DNA from: Candidatus Fermentithermobacillus carboniphilus
GTDB lineage: Bacteria; Bacillota; Sulfobacillia; Fermentithermobacillales; Fermentithermobacillaceae
Length of the DNA: 64,000 nt
Direction: 5' to 3'
Assembly (NCBI GenBank): GCA_018208355.1
Contig: CP062796.1
Coordinates: 1,768,494 to 1,832,493 of the forward strand
Shown here: one piece after another, positions 1-8,690 of the stretch
Layout of the letters: every line of letters begins with the position of its first letter
Numbering within the stretch: position 1 is the first letter of the stretch
Made by a program: the position numbers and the translations under genes
Notes under the pieces: model-generated
Databases searched by the model: none
What the model saw: the letters and a program-made list of their open reading frames with translations, nothing else
What the model was told of the DNA's origin: nothing

Positions 1-474
1 CTGGGTGGCGTGATCGGGATGGCAGCGTATGCGCGGACGAAAGAAATCCCATTCGGGAGAGTTTCTGACATCGTCGCTCCCTCGATAGCCCTTGGCCAAT
101 CACTGGGGAGGATCGGATGTTTTTTGAATGGGTGTTGTTACGGGGTCGAGACGGGCGGGAGCTGGGGTTTTATGACGAGGTACGCCCCGGGTCTCAGACA
201 TCCTTACCAGCTTTATGAAAGTCTCCTTGACTTCGTCCTCTTTTTGGTGCTGTTGAAACTCGATACCAAGCTCAAGGTCGAGGGCGAGCTCTTTTTAGTG
301 TATCTTTTCGGTTACTCGTTCTTCAGGTTCTTCCTGGAGTTTGTGAGGGAAAATGACAGATATTTTCTGGGTTTAAGCTACGGGCAATGGACCTCGGCAG
401 GACTGGCCCTTCTGGCTGCTATCATTTTCCTTTACATCGAAAAAAAGAGCCGTCCGAACCTGTATACCGAATAG
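1..474 (+). CDS. lgt: Prolipoprotein diacylglyceryl transferase, 3' part (cut by window edge)
   Basis: Integral membrane enzyme that transfers diacylglycerol from phosphatidylglycerol to the lipobox cysteine of prolipoproteins. The reading frame is open from base 1, so the N-terminal part lies outside the window; 157 residues remain. The family signature around GRIGCFLNGCCYG and the HPYQLYES motif are both visible, followed by hydrophobic segments with the order expected of the C-terminal half of Lgt. The ATGs near the left edge are internal methionines, not starts. Two lipoprotein substrates are encoded further along (the OppA-like and lysine-binding proteins). Identification is secure; only the start is missing. 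Confidence 0.95.
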   Translation: MGGVIGMAAYARTKEIPFGRVSDIVAPSIALGQSLGRIGCFLNGCCYGVETGGSWGFMTRYAPGLRHPYQLYESLLDFVLFLVLLKLDTKLKVEGELFLVYLFGYSFFRFFLEFVRENDRYFLGLSYGQWTSAGLALLAAIIFLYIEKKSRPNLYTE

Positions 475-559
475 TTCGAGAACCCTGACGACGGAAGCGA
501 GGCGAGAGTGGTTCTGTCAATAGCGGATAACAGGCTTCTTCTGGCAAAACCTCTGGCTC

Positions 560-1909
560 ATGCGAGAGTACGTTGATCTTGAAAAGATCCCTTTCAAAAT
601 CAGGGCTATGGCCTCAGCCATAAAGGAGGCCGGCGGGCGCGCTTTCATCGTCGGAGGCGCGGTCAGGGATATGCTTTTGGGCCTTGAACCTGCCGATTGG
701 GACATCGGCACCGATCTCGAACCCCGTGAAATCCTCATGGTTTTTCCCGGAGCATCCACCTGCGGAATCGAGTTCGGACGGGTGCTTGTCGGAGATGTCG
801 ACGTGGTGTCATTCCGAGCAGAAAGAGATTACGAGGACAAAAGGCACCCTGGTAAGGTTATTTACGGTGTCCCGCTTGAGAAAGATCTGGAGCGAAGGGA
901 TTTCACGGTGAACGCCATGGCGCTAGATCCGTTTTCAGGTGAACTGTTCGACCCCTTCGGTGGCCGGGAGGACATAAGGGCCCGGGTGTTGAGGACCGTG
1001 GGTGACCCCGTTACGCGGTTCCAGGAAGATCCTCTCAGGATACTCAGGGCCATCAGGCTCAAAGTAACTCTCGGGTTGAACCTGGATCCTGAGGTCTCTA
1101 TGGCCATCGTGAATACCGCGGGGCTGCTTCAGCACGTGTCCGGAGAACGAATTTTCCGGGAACTGAAGCAGATCCTTCTCTCAGACTCGGTTTGCGCTGG
1201 ATTGACGGATCTTGAATCCTATGGCATAGGGCCGGTGATATTGCCTGAAGTGTTTTCGGCGCGGGTTGGAGATGTCGCGAGGGCCGTGAGCTTTTCCGGG
1301 AAAGACCTTGCCACAAGACTTACCCTTCTTCTCCGGCGGCCTGTGCCAGGAGGTTCTACTGAAGGATCGTTTTCAGTGGTCGATAAGATTGGGACCCGCT
1401 TCAACCTTCCCGCGAAACTCACGCAAGACATCCGGTGGCTCCTGGAACACTGTGACCCGGAGGTCCCCCTGAACCCCTCCAGTTCCTGCGCCCGGGGAAT
1501 CCGGGGTTCACGTCCCGCTCGAGATAATCCGCAAGACGGTGAATCAGGTCACTTTGCAGATCCCGCCTACGTCGTGAGAAGGATAATTTACCATTACGGC
1601 GAAAGGCAATTGGAGCGTCTTATAGATGTCAAGTGGTCTCTCTGGCGCGGGTTCGGTAAGGATGGGATTCCCGGTGGGGTCTTGTTCCTGGTTTCGGGCC
1701 TCTGGCGCGCAAAGGCTGAAGAGACCGGCGATTTTCACAGGGTTGCCCTGAGCGGTGATGATATCATGGAGATCCTGGGAGTGAAATCCGGTCCCGTGGT
1801 CGGTGAGGCCATAAGTTATCTGGAAGAGGAGATTCTCAAAGACCCTCGAAAGAACAAAAGAGACGAGCTAGTCGGGATGCTTTTGGAATGGTGGAGCAAT
1901 AGGCGTTGA
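560..1909 (+). CDS. cca: CCA-adding tRNA nucleotidyltransferase / poly(A) polymerase family
   Basis: Adds or repairs the 3' CCA of tRNA (class II nucleotidyltransferase). The head domain has GGAVRD at residues 32-37 and the metal-binding DWD at 46-48, followed by the RRDFTVNAMA motif near residue 110 and an RNA-binding domain. Length is 449 aa, normal for the family, but around residues 300-330 there is a stretch rich in S, R, G and D that looks like a low-complexity insert. The ATG at 560 has no strong Shine-Dalgarno sequence. The stop overlaps the TTG start of the next gene by four bases, so the two are probably co-transcribed. Whether it acts as CCA-adding enzyme or poly(A) polymerase cannot be told from sequence alone. 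Confidence 0.93.
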   Translation: MREYVDLEKIPFKIRAMASAIKEAGGRAFIVGGAVRDMLLGLEPADWDIGTDLEPREILMVFPGASTCGIEFGRVLVGDVDVVSFRAERDYEDKRHPGKVIYGVPLEKDLERRDFTVNAMALDPFSGELFDPFGGREDIRARVLRTVGDPVTRFQEDPLRILRAIRLKVTLGLNLDPEVSMAIVNTAGLLQHVSGERIFRELKQILLSDSVCAGLTDLESYGIGPVILPEVFSARVGDVARAVSFSGKDLATRLTLLLRRPVPGGSTEGSFSVVDKIGTRFNLPAKLTQDIRWLLEHCDPEVPLNPSSSCARGIRGSRPARDNPQDGESGHFADPAYVVRRIIYHYGERQLERLIDVKWSLWRGFGKDGIPGGVLFLVSGLWRAKAEETGDFHRVALSGDDIMEILGVKSGPVVGEAISYLEEEILKDPRKNKRDELVGMLLEWWSNRR

Positions 1910-2430
1910 CACAGGCAAATGTTCGGAAGATCACAAAAATCTCTATCCTTGTAGCTTTGGCCGGCATACTCCATGCGGTTGAGGCCGTGATTCCGGTACC
2001 TTACGTGATTCCGGGTGCAAAATTGGGGCTTGCCAATGTAGTGGCTTTGTTCGCGGTAGTTACCCAGGGCCTCGGCCAGTCGCTTCTCATAAGTTTCCTG
2101 AGGACTCTCATCGGAAGCCTCATTTCCGGTACTTTCTTGAACGTGGGGTACTACTTGAGCGTTTCAGGAGCCATAGTCTCCACTTTGGCCATGTACGCCG
2201 CAAATCGCCTTTCCCGGGGGCGTCTCTCTGTGGTGGGGATCAGCGTGGCGGGGGCTTTTGCCCACAATACGGCCCAGCTGGTCACCGCAAGCTTGATCCT
2301 GCGGCAAGCTGGCGTGTTCTTCTACCTCCCTTATCTCTTGTTTTTCGCCATCCCTACGGGTATTTTCGTGGGCTTCCTCGCGGGGCGAATTATCTCATTC
2401 GCCGAAAAGTTTCCAAAATTAGGTCGGTAG
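1906..2430 (+). CDS. Gx transporter / heptaprenyl diphosphate synthase component I family membrane protein
   Basis: A small (174 aa) very hydrophobic protein with about five membrane segments. It matches the Hpre_diP_synt_I family by its conserved IPGAKLGLANV and GTFLNVGYYLS stretches. The family was first named after a heptaprenyl synthase component, but its membrane topology resembles substrate-binding S components and the biochemical role is unsettled. It starts with TTG inside the stop region of cca (TTGA overlap). Its link to isoprenoids is interesting because a broken polyprenyl synthase and a broken C35 terpene cyclase occur near 48-50 kb in the same window. Function is inferred only from family membership. 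Confidence 0.82.
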   Translation: MTQANVRKITKISILVALAGILHAVEAVIPVPYVIPGAKLGLANVVALFAVVTQGLGQSLLISFLRTLIGSLISGTFLNVGYYLSVSGAIVSTLAMYAANRLSRGRLSVVGISVAGAFAHNTAQLVTASLILRQAGVFFYLPYLLFFAIPTGIFVGFLAGRIISFAEKFPKLGR

Positions 2431-2480
2431 TTGCCGTCAAATGTACGTGCCTGTACAATTTTGACAGGGAGGTGCCGGGT

Positions 2481-3113
2481 ATGATCCGCAACAAGATTCC
2501 TGACGTTGTCATCAAACGGTTGGTCACGTATTTGAGGATTCTCAAGGACAGAGATGCGGGACCTGAAGACTACATATCTTCGGCGGAACTTGGCGACTTG
2601 GCCGCGGTCAACAGCGCTCAAGTGCGCAAGGATTTGGCCATGTTCGGCGAGTTCGGAAAACAGGGTGTCGGATATCCCGTCTTAAGGCTGAAAGCAGAAC
2701 TCATCAAAATCCTCGGAGCCGATAGGGAAATGTCCGTAGCTATATTCGGCATAGGTGAACTCGGCACGGCCCTCACGAGGTTCCTTTCGACCAGAAGGCG
2801 GTTTAACCCCGAATACAGGTTCGTGGTCAAAGCGCTTTTCGACGTCGACAAGAAGAAGATCGGCACCAAGGTCGAAGGACTTGTAATAAGGCCTCTGTCG
2901 GACTTGGGAGAAGTTGCCCGTAAGGAAGAAATCAAGATCGGGATCATAACAGTCCCTTCTTTCGCAGCTCAGGATGTGGTGAATGAGGCGATCGCCAGCG
3001 GGATAAAGGGCTTTTTGAATTTTGCCCCCGTGAAACTCAAGACTCCTCCCGACGTGAGGGTGCACTACAGCGACGTAACGTCCGATCTGCAGGAGCTGGC
3101 TTTCTACCTGTAA
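2481..3113 (+). CDS. rex: Redox-sensing transcriptional repressor Rex
   Basis: NADH/NAD+-responsive repressor of anaerobic fermentation genes in Gram-positive bacteria. The N-terminal winged-helix has the typical pattern, with SAQVRKDLA in the recognition region (residues 45-53), and the Rossmann nucleotide-binding site reads GIGELG at 90-95. Length 210 aa is normal. An upstream in-frame GTG at 2472 exists, but the GGGAGG at 2467-2472 is spaced properly for the ATG at 2481, so I chose 2481. The following decarboxylase operon would be a sensible target; a 7-8-7 inverted repeat at 3219-3240 starting TTG and ending CAA lies between them. Confidence 0.95.
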   Translation: MIRNKIPDVVIKRLVTYLRILKDRDAGPEDYISSAELGDLAAVNSAQVRKDLAMFGEFGKQGVGYPVLRLKAELIKILGADREMSVAIFGIGELGTALTRFLSTRRRFNPEYRFVVKALFDVDKKKIGTKVEGLVIRPLSDLGEVARKEEIKIGIITVPSFAAQDVVNEAIASGIKGFLNFAPVKLKTPPDVRVHYSDVTSDLQELAFYL

Positions 3114-3218
3114 GGCTGCTGAGGTGAGGGAGTAAATACGTGGCCGAACTCGCTAAGGATGACCATAAAGTGCTTAAGGCTACTGGCGCGCTACGTGACC
3201 CTCCCCATGCTGCCACAA

Positions 3219-3240
3219 TTGGATCATATTTAAGATCCAA
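3219..3240. promoter_or_regulatory. Inverted repeat between rex and mmdA, possible operator or weak terminator
   Basis: TTGGATC (3219-3225) is matched by GATCCAA (3234-3240) with an A/T-rich 8-base centre. It lacks a following T tract. The TTG...CAA ends recall Rex operators, but the usual Rex site is shorter (TTGTGAA-N4-TTCACAA type), so the assignment is weak. About 90 bases downstream, near 3304, the sequence TGTTATGCT resembles an extended -10 element for the decarboxylase operon. No coding sequence is convincing in 3114-3394. Confidence 0.3.
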
Positions 3241-3394
3241 AACTGCTCACGCACCTAAGAGGCTATCATACGCGATCCTGCTTTTCGGCTTCACTCCTTT
3301 GTGTTATGCTATCGGTGGTTTGATGTAAGCTTTTGTTCAGGATTGGTTGGGCCAAAGTATGGTCTTGTCAAGACCCCTGGTGGAGGTGGACCGG

Positions 3395-4960
3395 TTGCAG
3401 GAATCCTTGTCACAGCTGGAAGAGAAACTCAAGGATCTCAAGAGTCGCCGGGAGAAAGTGGAAAAGGGTGGCGGGGCCGCCAGGATCGAGCGTCAGCACA
3501 AGGCAGGCAAAATGACCGCTCGGGAAAGGATCGCCGCCTTTTTTGATCCTGGCACTTTCGTCGAGATCGACGCGTTCGTCACGCACCGGGCGAAAGAGTT
3601 CGGTATGGACAAAGTTGAGGCGCCCGGGGAAGGAGTGGTTACCGGGTACGGATTGGTTAACGGGAGGGCGGTGTGCGTTGCTGCACAAGACTTCACCGTC
3701 ATCGGCGGTTCTTTAGGCGAGATGCATGCTCAGAAGATTACCAAGTGCATGGACCTGGCTGCCAGGGTCGGCATCCCCTTTGTGTTTTTGAATGATTCCG
3801 GTGGAGCCAGGATCCAGGAAGGCGTGGATGCCCTCAAAGGGTACGGCGAGATCTTTTACAGGAACGTGAAGTATTCGGGTATTATTCCGCAGATTTCGGT
3901 CATACTAGGACCCTGTGCCGGCGGGGCCGTGTATTCGCCAGCCCTTACTGACTTTATCTTCATGGTTTCGGGGATATCCAATATGTTCATAACCGGGCCG
4001 CAGGTGATCAAGGCGGTTACCGGAGAAGAAGTGACCGTGGAACAGCTGGGCGGTGCCGCCGTTCACAACCAGGTGAGTGGCGTTGCCCAGTTCATGGCGC
4101 CTGACGAGAAGACCTGCTTCGATATGGTCAAGACGCTGTTGTCGTACTTGCCCTCGAATAATCAGGAAGACCCGCCTTATGTGGAGCCCCAGGACGATCC
4201 CGGGAGGCTGGAACCTTCTCTTCGGGAGGTCGTCCCGGTCGACCCCAATAAAGGTTACAATATGTATGACGTGATCAACCTCATGGTGGACGATGGGGTT
4301 TTCTTTGAAGTCGCGCGGGATTTTGCGGCTAACATAATTACGGGATTTGCCAGACTTAACGGCAGGGTCGTCGGGATTGTGGCTTCTCAGCCACAGGTGA
4401 AGGCCGGGTGTCTTGACATCGATGCGTCGGACAAGGCCTCGAGGTTCGTCCGCTTCTGCGATGCCTTCAACATTCCCCTCGTTACCCTGGTGGACGTACC
4501 CGGGTATCTCCCAGGAGTGGACCAGGAATACGGCGGAATCATAAGACACGGCGCAAAGCTGCTGTACGCGTATTCAGAGGCGACCGTCCCCAAGGTGACG
4601 GTCATAACCCGAAAAGCTTACGGTGGAGCGTATATCGCCATGTGTTCCAGGCACCTTGGAGCAGACATGGTATTCGCTTTCCCGACGGCCGAGATAGCCG
4701 TAATGGGACCCGAAGGGGCTGCCAACGTGGTGTTCAAGGACGAGATCGCCGCTGCCGAGAATCCTGAAGAGAAGCGCAAAGAGAAGATCAAGGAGTTCAG
4801 AGACGTTTTCGCCAATCCATACGTGGCGGCCTCGAGAGGTTACGTGGATGACGTCATAGATCCTCAGGAGCTCAGGCCCAAGGTCATAGGCGCCCTCGAG
4901 CTGACGATAACCAAGAAACCCGAGGTAATGCCAAAGAAACACGGCAATATGCCTGTCTAG
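3395..4960 (+). CDS. mmdA: Methylmalonyl-CoA decarboxylase alpha subunit (carboxyltransferase)
   Basis: Carboxyltransferase subunit of the Na+-translocating decarboxylase: it moves the carboxyl group of methylmalonyl-CoA to biotin on the carrier subunit. It shows the two crotonase-like halves of the family, with ARIQEGVDAL and CAGGAVYSPA in the first half and YGGAYIAM plus AVMGPEGA in the second. The frame is open from 3347, but GGAGGTG at 3382-3388 sits six bases before TTG 3395, giving 521 aa, the usual length; earlier starts lack a good ribosome site. Next come the OadG-like, biotin carrier and beta subunits, which favours the sodium-pump decarboxylase over propionyl-CoA carboxylase. Confidence 0.92.
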   Translation: MQESLSQLEEKLKDLKSRREKVEKGGGAARIERQHKAGKMTARERIAAFFDPGTFVEIDAFVTHRAKEFGMDKVEAPGEGVVTGYGLVNGRAVCVAAQDFTVIGGSLGEMHAQKITKCMDLAARVGIPFVFLNDSGGARIQEGVDALKGYGEIFYRNVKYSGIIPQISVILGPCAGGAVYSPALTDFIFMVSGISNMFITGPQVIKAVTGEEVTVEQLGGAAVHNQVSGVAQFMAPDEKTCFDMVKTLLSYLPSNNQEDPPYVEPQDDPGRLEPSLREVVPVDPNKGYNMYDVINLMVDDGVFFEVARDFAANIITGFARLNGRVVGIVASQPQVKAGCLDIDASDKASRFVRFCDAFNIPLVTLVDVPGYLPGVDQEYGGIIRHGAKLLYAYSEATVPKVTVITRKAYGGAYIAMCSRHLGADMVFAFPTAEIAVMGPEGAANVVFKDEIAAAENPEEKRKEKIKEFRDVFANPYVAASRGYVDDVIDPQELRPKVIGALELTITKKPEVMPKKHGNMPV

Positions 4961-5036
4961 CGGTAAGGGTCGGGCAGAAGCTGTTTGCAACTGGCCCCAG
5001 TCGGCTTGATTGGACGCCTTGTTTGGAGGGAGAAAA

Positions 5037-5417
5037 ATGATACCTGATACTCTTGGAGGGAGCCTGATTCTCAGCCTGGTCAATATGTCAGTGGTATTCC
5101 TGGTCCTGGGAATTCTGGCTCTCATCATCCAATTGACTCACAGGATATTGAAAAGTACTGGAGCAGTCTCAAAGGATCAAAAGGAGAGGAAAGAGACTGA
5201 AGCCCGCCTGGACGCGGTTCCAGAGGAAGATAGAGTACCTCTCGAATCCCTTGAAAGTCCGGTTAAAGCGGCTATCGCTGCGGCGCTTGCCGTGTATCTC
5301 GGCGCTCCGGCTGCTTCTGTTTTTGTGAGAAGGATACCTGATTCCGGTGCGTGGGGCAAATCCTCGAGAGCCGGGTTCAACCAGATGATATGGTCCCGGG
5401 CCCATCACCGGAGATAG
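5037..5417 (+). CDS. mmdD: OadG-like small membrane subunit of the Na+ pump decarboxylase
   Basis: A 126-aa protein with one N-terminal membrane segment (about residues 10-32) and a charged tail, ending in a hydrophobic AAIAAALAVYL stretch and a basic C terminus containing a Trp. This is the layout of the gamma/delta (OadG) subunit, which holds the alpha and beta subunits together. GGAGGG at 5025-5030 precedes ATG 5037 at a normal distance, so the longer open frame from 5010 is not the start. It lies between the alpha subunit and the biotin carrier, as in characterised mmd operons. Small and variable family; the call rests on topology plus position. Confidence 0.85.
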   Translation: MIPDTLGGSLILSLVNMSVVFLVLGILALIIQLTHRILKSTGAVSKDQKERKETEARLDAVPEEDRVPLESLESPVKAAIAAALAVYLGAPAASVFVRRIPDSGAWGKSSRAGFNQMIWSRAHHRR

Positions 5418-5448
5418 TTCCAGCCATCACGCTGAAGGAGGATTAGCC

Positions 5449-5892
5449 GTGCGAAAGTTCAGAGTTAAAGTGAACGACGAGGTATTTGAGGTCGAAGTTG
5501 AAGAAATCGGTCGCGAAGCTACCGGGGCGGAGGTTCCGGCGGCCCCTCGCGTGACAGCGCCTGCGGTAACTGCGCCGGTTGCCCTTCCTTCTAAAAAGGT
5601 GACCCCAGTGGCTTCGGCGCCTGTTCCCAAACGTGAAACTCCGGCGACGCCGGCGACCGGGGCGACAAAAGACGGACCGGGCGCCGTGGTGGCTCCTATA
5701 CCGGGCGTGGTAAGCGAGGTAAAGGTGTCTCCGGGGCAGAGCGTGAAAAAGGGAGAAGTTCTTCTCTTGCTCGAGGCCATGAAGATGCAGAATGAGATCC
5801 TGGCGCCCTACGATGCCGTCGTAAAGGAAGTGGCCGTCAACCAAGGAGCCTCGGTGCAGACCGGAGACCTCCTGGTGAGACTCGATAGATAG
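5449..5892 (+). CDS. mmdC: Biotin carboxyl carrier subunit of methylmalonyl-CoA decarboxylase
   Basis: Carries the carboxyl group between the alpha and beta subunits. The C-terminal biotinyl domain contains the EAMKM motif with the biotinylated lysine at residue 112, about 35 residues from the end as usual. Before it, residues 25-75 form an Ala/Pro/Thr-rich flexible linker. Start is GTG 5449, seven bases after AAGGAGG. A short N-terminal strand-rich segment (residues 1-20) is typical of MmdC/GcdC-type carriers. Fourth-base spacing and strand place it in the same operon as mmdA and mmdB. Confidence 0.93.
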   Translation: MRKFRVKVNDEVFEVEVEEIGREATGAEVPAAPRVTAPAVTAPVALPSKKVTPVASAPVPKRETPATPATGATKDGPGAVVAPIPGVVSEVKVSPGQSVKKGEVLLLLEAMKMQNEILAPYDAVVKEVAVNQGASVQTGDLLVRLDR

Positions 5893-5937
5893 GCAGGCTG
5901 ACCCACACCGTATACCGGAGGAAGGTGTCTTCAAAAC

Positions 5938-7077
5938 ATGGATTTAGGCGTACTGGCCGAAAGACTGTGGGAGTCTACAGGGCTGGTTGGGCTTACCCCG
6001 GGAAACCTGGTGATGATCGGCGTCGGGGTGCTGCTCTTGTACCTTGCCATATTCAAGAAGTTCGAACCCCTGTTGCTCCTCCCCATCGGGTTCGGGGCAA
6101 TACTTGCCAACCTGCCTTTTGCACCCATCATGAACCCTCCGACGGATTCCATGCCGGGAGGGCTTCTGTATTATCTCCACTTCGGGGTCGAAAAAGAAAT
6201 TTTCCCGCCTCTCATCTTTCTCGGGGTGGGGGCCATGACCGACTTCGGACCTCTACTTGCGAACCCGTCTACGTTGCTCTTGGGTGCGGCCGCACAGCTG
6301 GGAATATTTATCGCCATGCTTATAGCCAAGGCGCTGGGGTTCAGCATCTCTCAGGCGGCTGCCATCGGCATAATCGGAGGAGCAGATGGTCCGACGGCTA
6401 TCTACACTGCAATGAAGCTCGCCCCTGAGCTTCTGGGGCCTATCGCCGTCGCGGCATACACCTATATGTCCCTGGTTCCTTTGATTCAGCCGCCCATCAT
6501 GAGGGCGCTGACCACACCTAAGGAAAGAAGCACCGTGATGAGTCAGCTCAGGGAAGTATCCCGCGTCGAGAAAATCATTTTCCCCATAGTGGTAACAGTG
6601 ATCGTAAGCCTCCTGCTGCCACCCATTGCCCCTCTCGTCGGGATGCTCATGCTAGGGAACCTCTTCAGGGAGTGCGGGGTGGTAGACAGGCTTTCAAAGA
6701 CCGCGGCCAACGAACTCAACAACATCATCGTGATTTTCCTGGCGACATCCGTCGGCGCGACCATGAGCGCCGAGAATTTCCTCAAGCTCCAGACCATAGA
6801 GATCATCGCTCTGGGCCTTGTGGCCTTTGCCGGCGGCACTGCAGGTGGCGTCCTCCTCGGGAAACTCATGTATTACGTTACGGGCGGCAAAGTAAACCCG
6901 CTCATAGGTTCGGCGGGAGTATCGGCAGTCCCGATGGCCGCAAGGGTGAGCCAGGTCGTGGGCCAGAAGGAGAACCCGCAGAACTTTCTGTTGATGCACG
7001 CCATGGGACCCAACGTCGCCGGCGTCATCGGGACCGCGGTTGTCGCAGGAGTCATGCTGGCATTACTCCTCAAGTAA
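5938..7077 (+). CDS. mmdB: Na+-translocating decarboxylase beta subunit
   Basis: The membrane subunit (379 aa) that couples decarboxylation of carboxybiotin to Na+ export. It has about ten hydrophobic segments. The family hallmarks are visible: [11 protein letters not shown] in the re-entrant region in the middle of the protein, [12 protein letters not shown], and the C-terminal segment with [17 protein letters not shown]. Ribosome site GGAGG lies about 15 bases ahead of ATG 5938. It completes the decarboxylase operon, so the enzyme has all its parts. Inference: energy from methylmalonyl-CoA decarboxylation to propionyl-CoA is stored as a sodium gradient. Confidence 0.95.
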   Translation: MDLGVLAERLWESTGLVGLTPGNLVMIGVGVLLLYLAIFKKFEPLLLLPIGFGAILANLPFAPIMNPPTDSMPGGLLYYLHFGVEKEIFPPLIFLGVGAMTDFGPLLANPSTLLLGAAAQLGIFIAMLIAKALGFSISQAAAIGIIGGADGPTAIYTAMKLAPELLGPIAVAAYTYMSLVPLIQPPIMRALTTPKERSTVMSQLREVSRVEKIIFPIVVTVIVSLLLPPIAPLVGMLMLGNLFRECGVVDRLSKTAANELNNIIVIFLATSVGATMSAENFLKLQTIEIIALGLVAFAGGTAGGVLLGKLMYYVTGGKVNPLIGSAGVSAVPMAARVSQVVGQKENPQNFLLMHAMGPNVAGVIGTAVVAGVMLALLLK

Positions 7078-7108
7078 TTTCTTTGAAGAACGCGAGGGAG
7101 GGTTCTGG

Positions 7109-7522
7109 ATGTCTAGGACAATCCGGGTTCTGGTAGGAAAGCCGGGCCTCGATGGTCACGACCGCGGGGCAAAAGTCATAGCGCGGGCCTACCGGGATGC
7201 GGGTATGGAAGTCATCTATAGCGGACTCCACCGTACCCCGGAAGAGTTGGCCCGTATGGCTGTGGAAGAGGATGTCGACGTTGTGGCTCTCTCGATCCTG
7301 TCGGGAGCCCACGCGACGCTCCTTCCGAAGGTGGTTGACTGTCTCAAAAAGGAAAAAGGCTCTGATCAACTGGACGTCCTGATCCTGGCAGGCGGGATCA
7401 TCCCCGCGGAAGACGTGGCGTTCTTGAAGGAACACGGGATAGACGAGGTTTTTGGGCCTGGGACCAGCACGGAAGAGATCGTCCAGTACACGAGAACGCA
7501 TCTTAAGAGGGAGATCGCTTAA
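7109..7522 (+). CDS. mcmB: Methylmalonyl-CoA mutase small subunit (B12-binding domain)
   Basis: A stand-alone cobalamin-binding domain of 137 aa. The DxHxxG cobalamin ligand motif is present as D15, H17, G20, followed by SILSGAH and the AGGIIP loop that cradle the B12 tail. In two-subunit mutases this protein pairs with a large TIM-barrel subunit that binds the acyl-CoA. The large subunit is not in this window, so it must be encoded elsewhere or upstream. GAGGGAGG before ATG 7109 fixes the start. Six bases separate it from meaB. Succinyl-CoA to methylmalonyl-CoA isomerisation would feed the decarboxylase encoded just upstream. Confidence 0.9.
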   Translation: MSRTIRVLVGKPGLDGHDRGAKVIARAYRDAGMEVIYSGLHRTPEELARMAVEEDVDVVALSILSGAHATLLPKVVDCLKKEKGSDQLDVLILAGGIIPAEDVAFLKEHGIDEVFGPGTSTEEIVQYTRTHLKREIA

Positions 7523-7527
7523 GTAGA

Positions 7528-8481
7528 GTGGATGTCGAAGAAATCCTGGAAGGGATAGAGGCAAAAAAACGGACCTACCTCGCCCGGGCGATATCGCTTG
7601 TGGAAGACGGTTCGCCTCTGGGTCGGGAAGTCGTAGCCCGGGCCTTCAAGTCTAAGAAAAACGCCAAGGTTTTGGGGATAACGGGAGCCCCGGGGGTCGG
7701 CAAGTCGACCCTCGTTGATGGGCTCATTGGAAAACTCCGTGAACGGGGAGGTTCGGTTGGGGTCATCGCCGTCGACCCCTCTTCTCCTTTCACGGGAGGG
7801 GCCATACTGGGTGACCGCGTGCGGATGCGCTCCCGGACGCTGGACGAAGGCGTGTTTTTCAGGAGCCTCGCGACCCGGGGGCACCTGGGAGGGCTTTCTC
7901 GCCACACGGCCGAGGTCATCGTGCTCATGGACGCATTCGGTTTCGACTATATCGTCGTTGAAACCGTCGGGGTCGGACAGTCTGAGGTCGACGTCATGAA
8001 ATACGCGCACTCTGTCGTGGTGGTGCTGGCCCCGGGCTTGGGTGACGACATCCAGGCCATCAAAGCGGGGATCCTGGAGATCGGGGATGTCCTGTGTGTC
8101 AACAAGGCCGACCTCCCGGGGGCAGAGCGCACCAGGAAGGAGCTTGAGATGATGCTTGGCCTCAAGGAATTTGAGGGTTGGAAACCTCCCGTCGTGGAGA
8201 CGATCGCGTCTTCCGGCGAGGGCCTGGACAGGCTGCTTGAGTCAGTCCTCCAGCACCAGGATTATCTGGTTGCGTCCGGGCTTTTGGAGAAGAAGGTGAG
8301 GGAGAGCCACCATGCCGTCCTCGTGGAATACGTCAAGCGCGAGACCTTGGACAAAATCATGGAAAAGGCCGAATCTGACGGCACCCTTGACCGAATCCTG
8401 AGAGATCTTGTGGAAGGGGCCGGCGATCCCGAAAGCGGGGCCAGGGCGCTCGTGGAAAAGTACTTCGGGACCACCATCTAA
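7528..8481 (+). CDS. meaB: Methylmalonyl-CoA mutase-associated GTPase MeaB
   Basis: G3E-family P-loop GTPase that guards loading and repair of the B12 cofactor of methylmalonyl-CoA mutase. The P-loop GAPGVGKST is at residues 53-61, followed by the AVDPSSPF switch I stretch, VETVGVGQSE and the NKAD base-recognition motif. Length 317 aa is normal. The start is GTG 7528, directly after mcmB; the only purine-rich site lies within the end of mcmB, suggesting translational coupling. It is the last gene of the operon; a 12-bp stem at 8568-8611 follows. Confidence 0.95.
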   Translation: MDVEEILEGIEAKKRTYLARAISLVEDGSPLGREVVARAFKSKKNAKVLGITGAPGVGKSTLVDGLIGKLRERGGSVGVIAVDPSSPFTGGAILGDRVRMRSRTLDEGVFFRSLATRGHLGGLSRHTAEVIVLMDAFGFDYIVVETVGVGQSEVDVMKYAHSVVVVLAPGLGDDIQAIKAGILEIGDVLCVNKADLPGAERTRKELEMMLGLKEFEGWKPPVVETIASSGEGLDRLLESVLQHQDYLVASGLLEKKVRESHHAVLVEYVKRETLDKIMEKAESDGTLDRILRDLVEGAGDPESGARALVEKYFGTTI

Positions 8482-8567
8482 AAGGGTCCGGGAGTATCGT
8501 ACGAGAACCAAGGATGCAAAAACTGAGGATACATGCAAAAGAGCTTAGGCGGTAATGACACGGTAGA

Positions 8568-8611
8568 AAGAAGGCCGGGGCAGGAGTCTTACCCGTAGTC
8601 CCGGCCTTCTT
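8568..8611. terminator. Inverted repeat between convergent meaB and oppF
   Basis: A perfect 12-bp stem (8568-8579 with 8600-8611) encloses a 20-base loop. It sits between two genes that end towards each other, so it probably stops transcription from both sides, but neither side has a clear T tract. The same layout recurs at other convergent junctions in the window. Confidence 0.6.
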
Positions 8612-8690
8612 ACGTCATTCAGCCGTCGCAGAGGCGAGAAACCTGGCGACGCCACCGCTTTCCCGGGCCGTAGGCGCGGGTGGGCGACTT

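Noticed and set aside
3140-3328. 62-codon frame between rex and mmdA
   Set aside because: Weak start, no motif, and the region carries an inverted repeat and promoter-like sequence instead.
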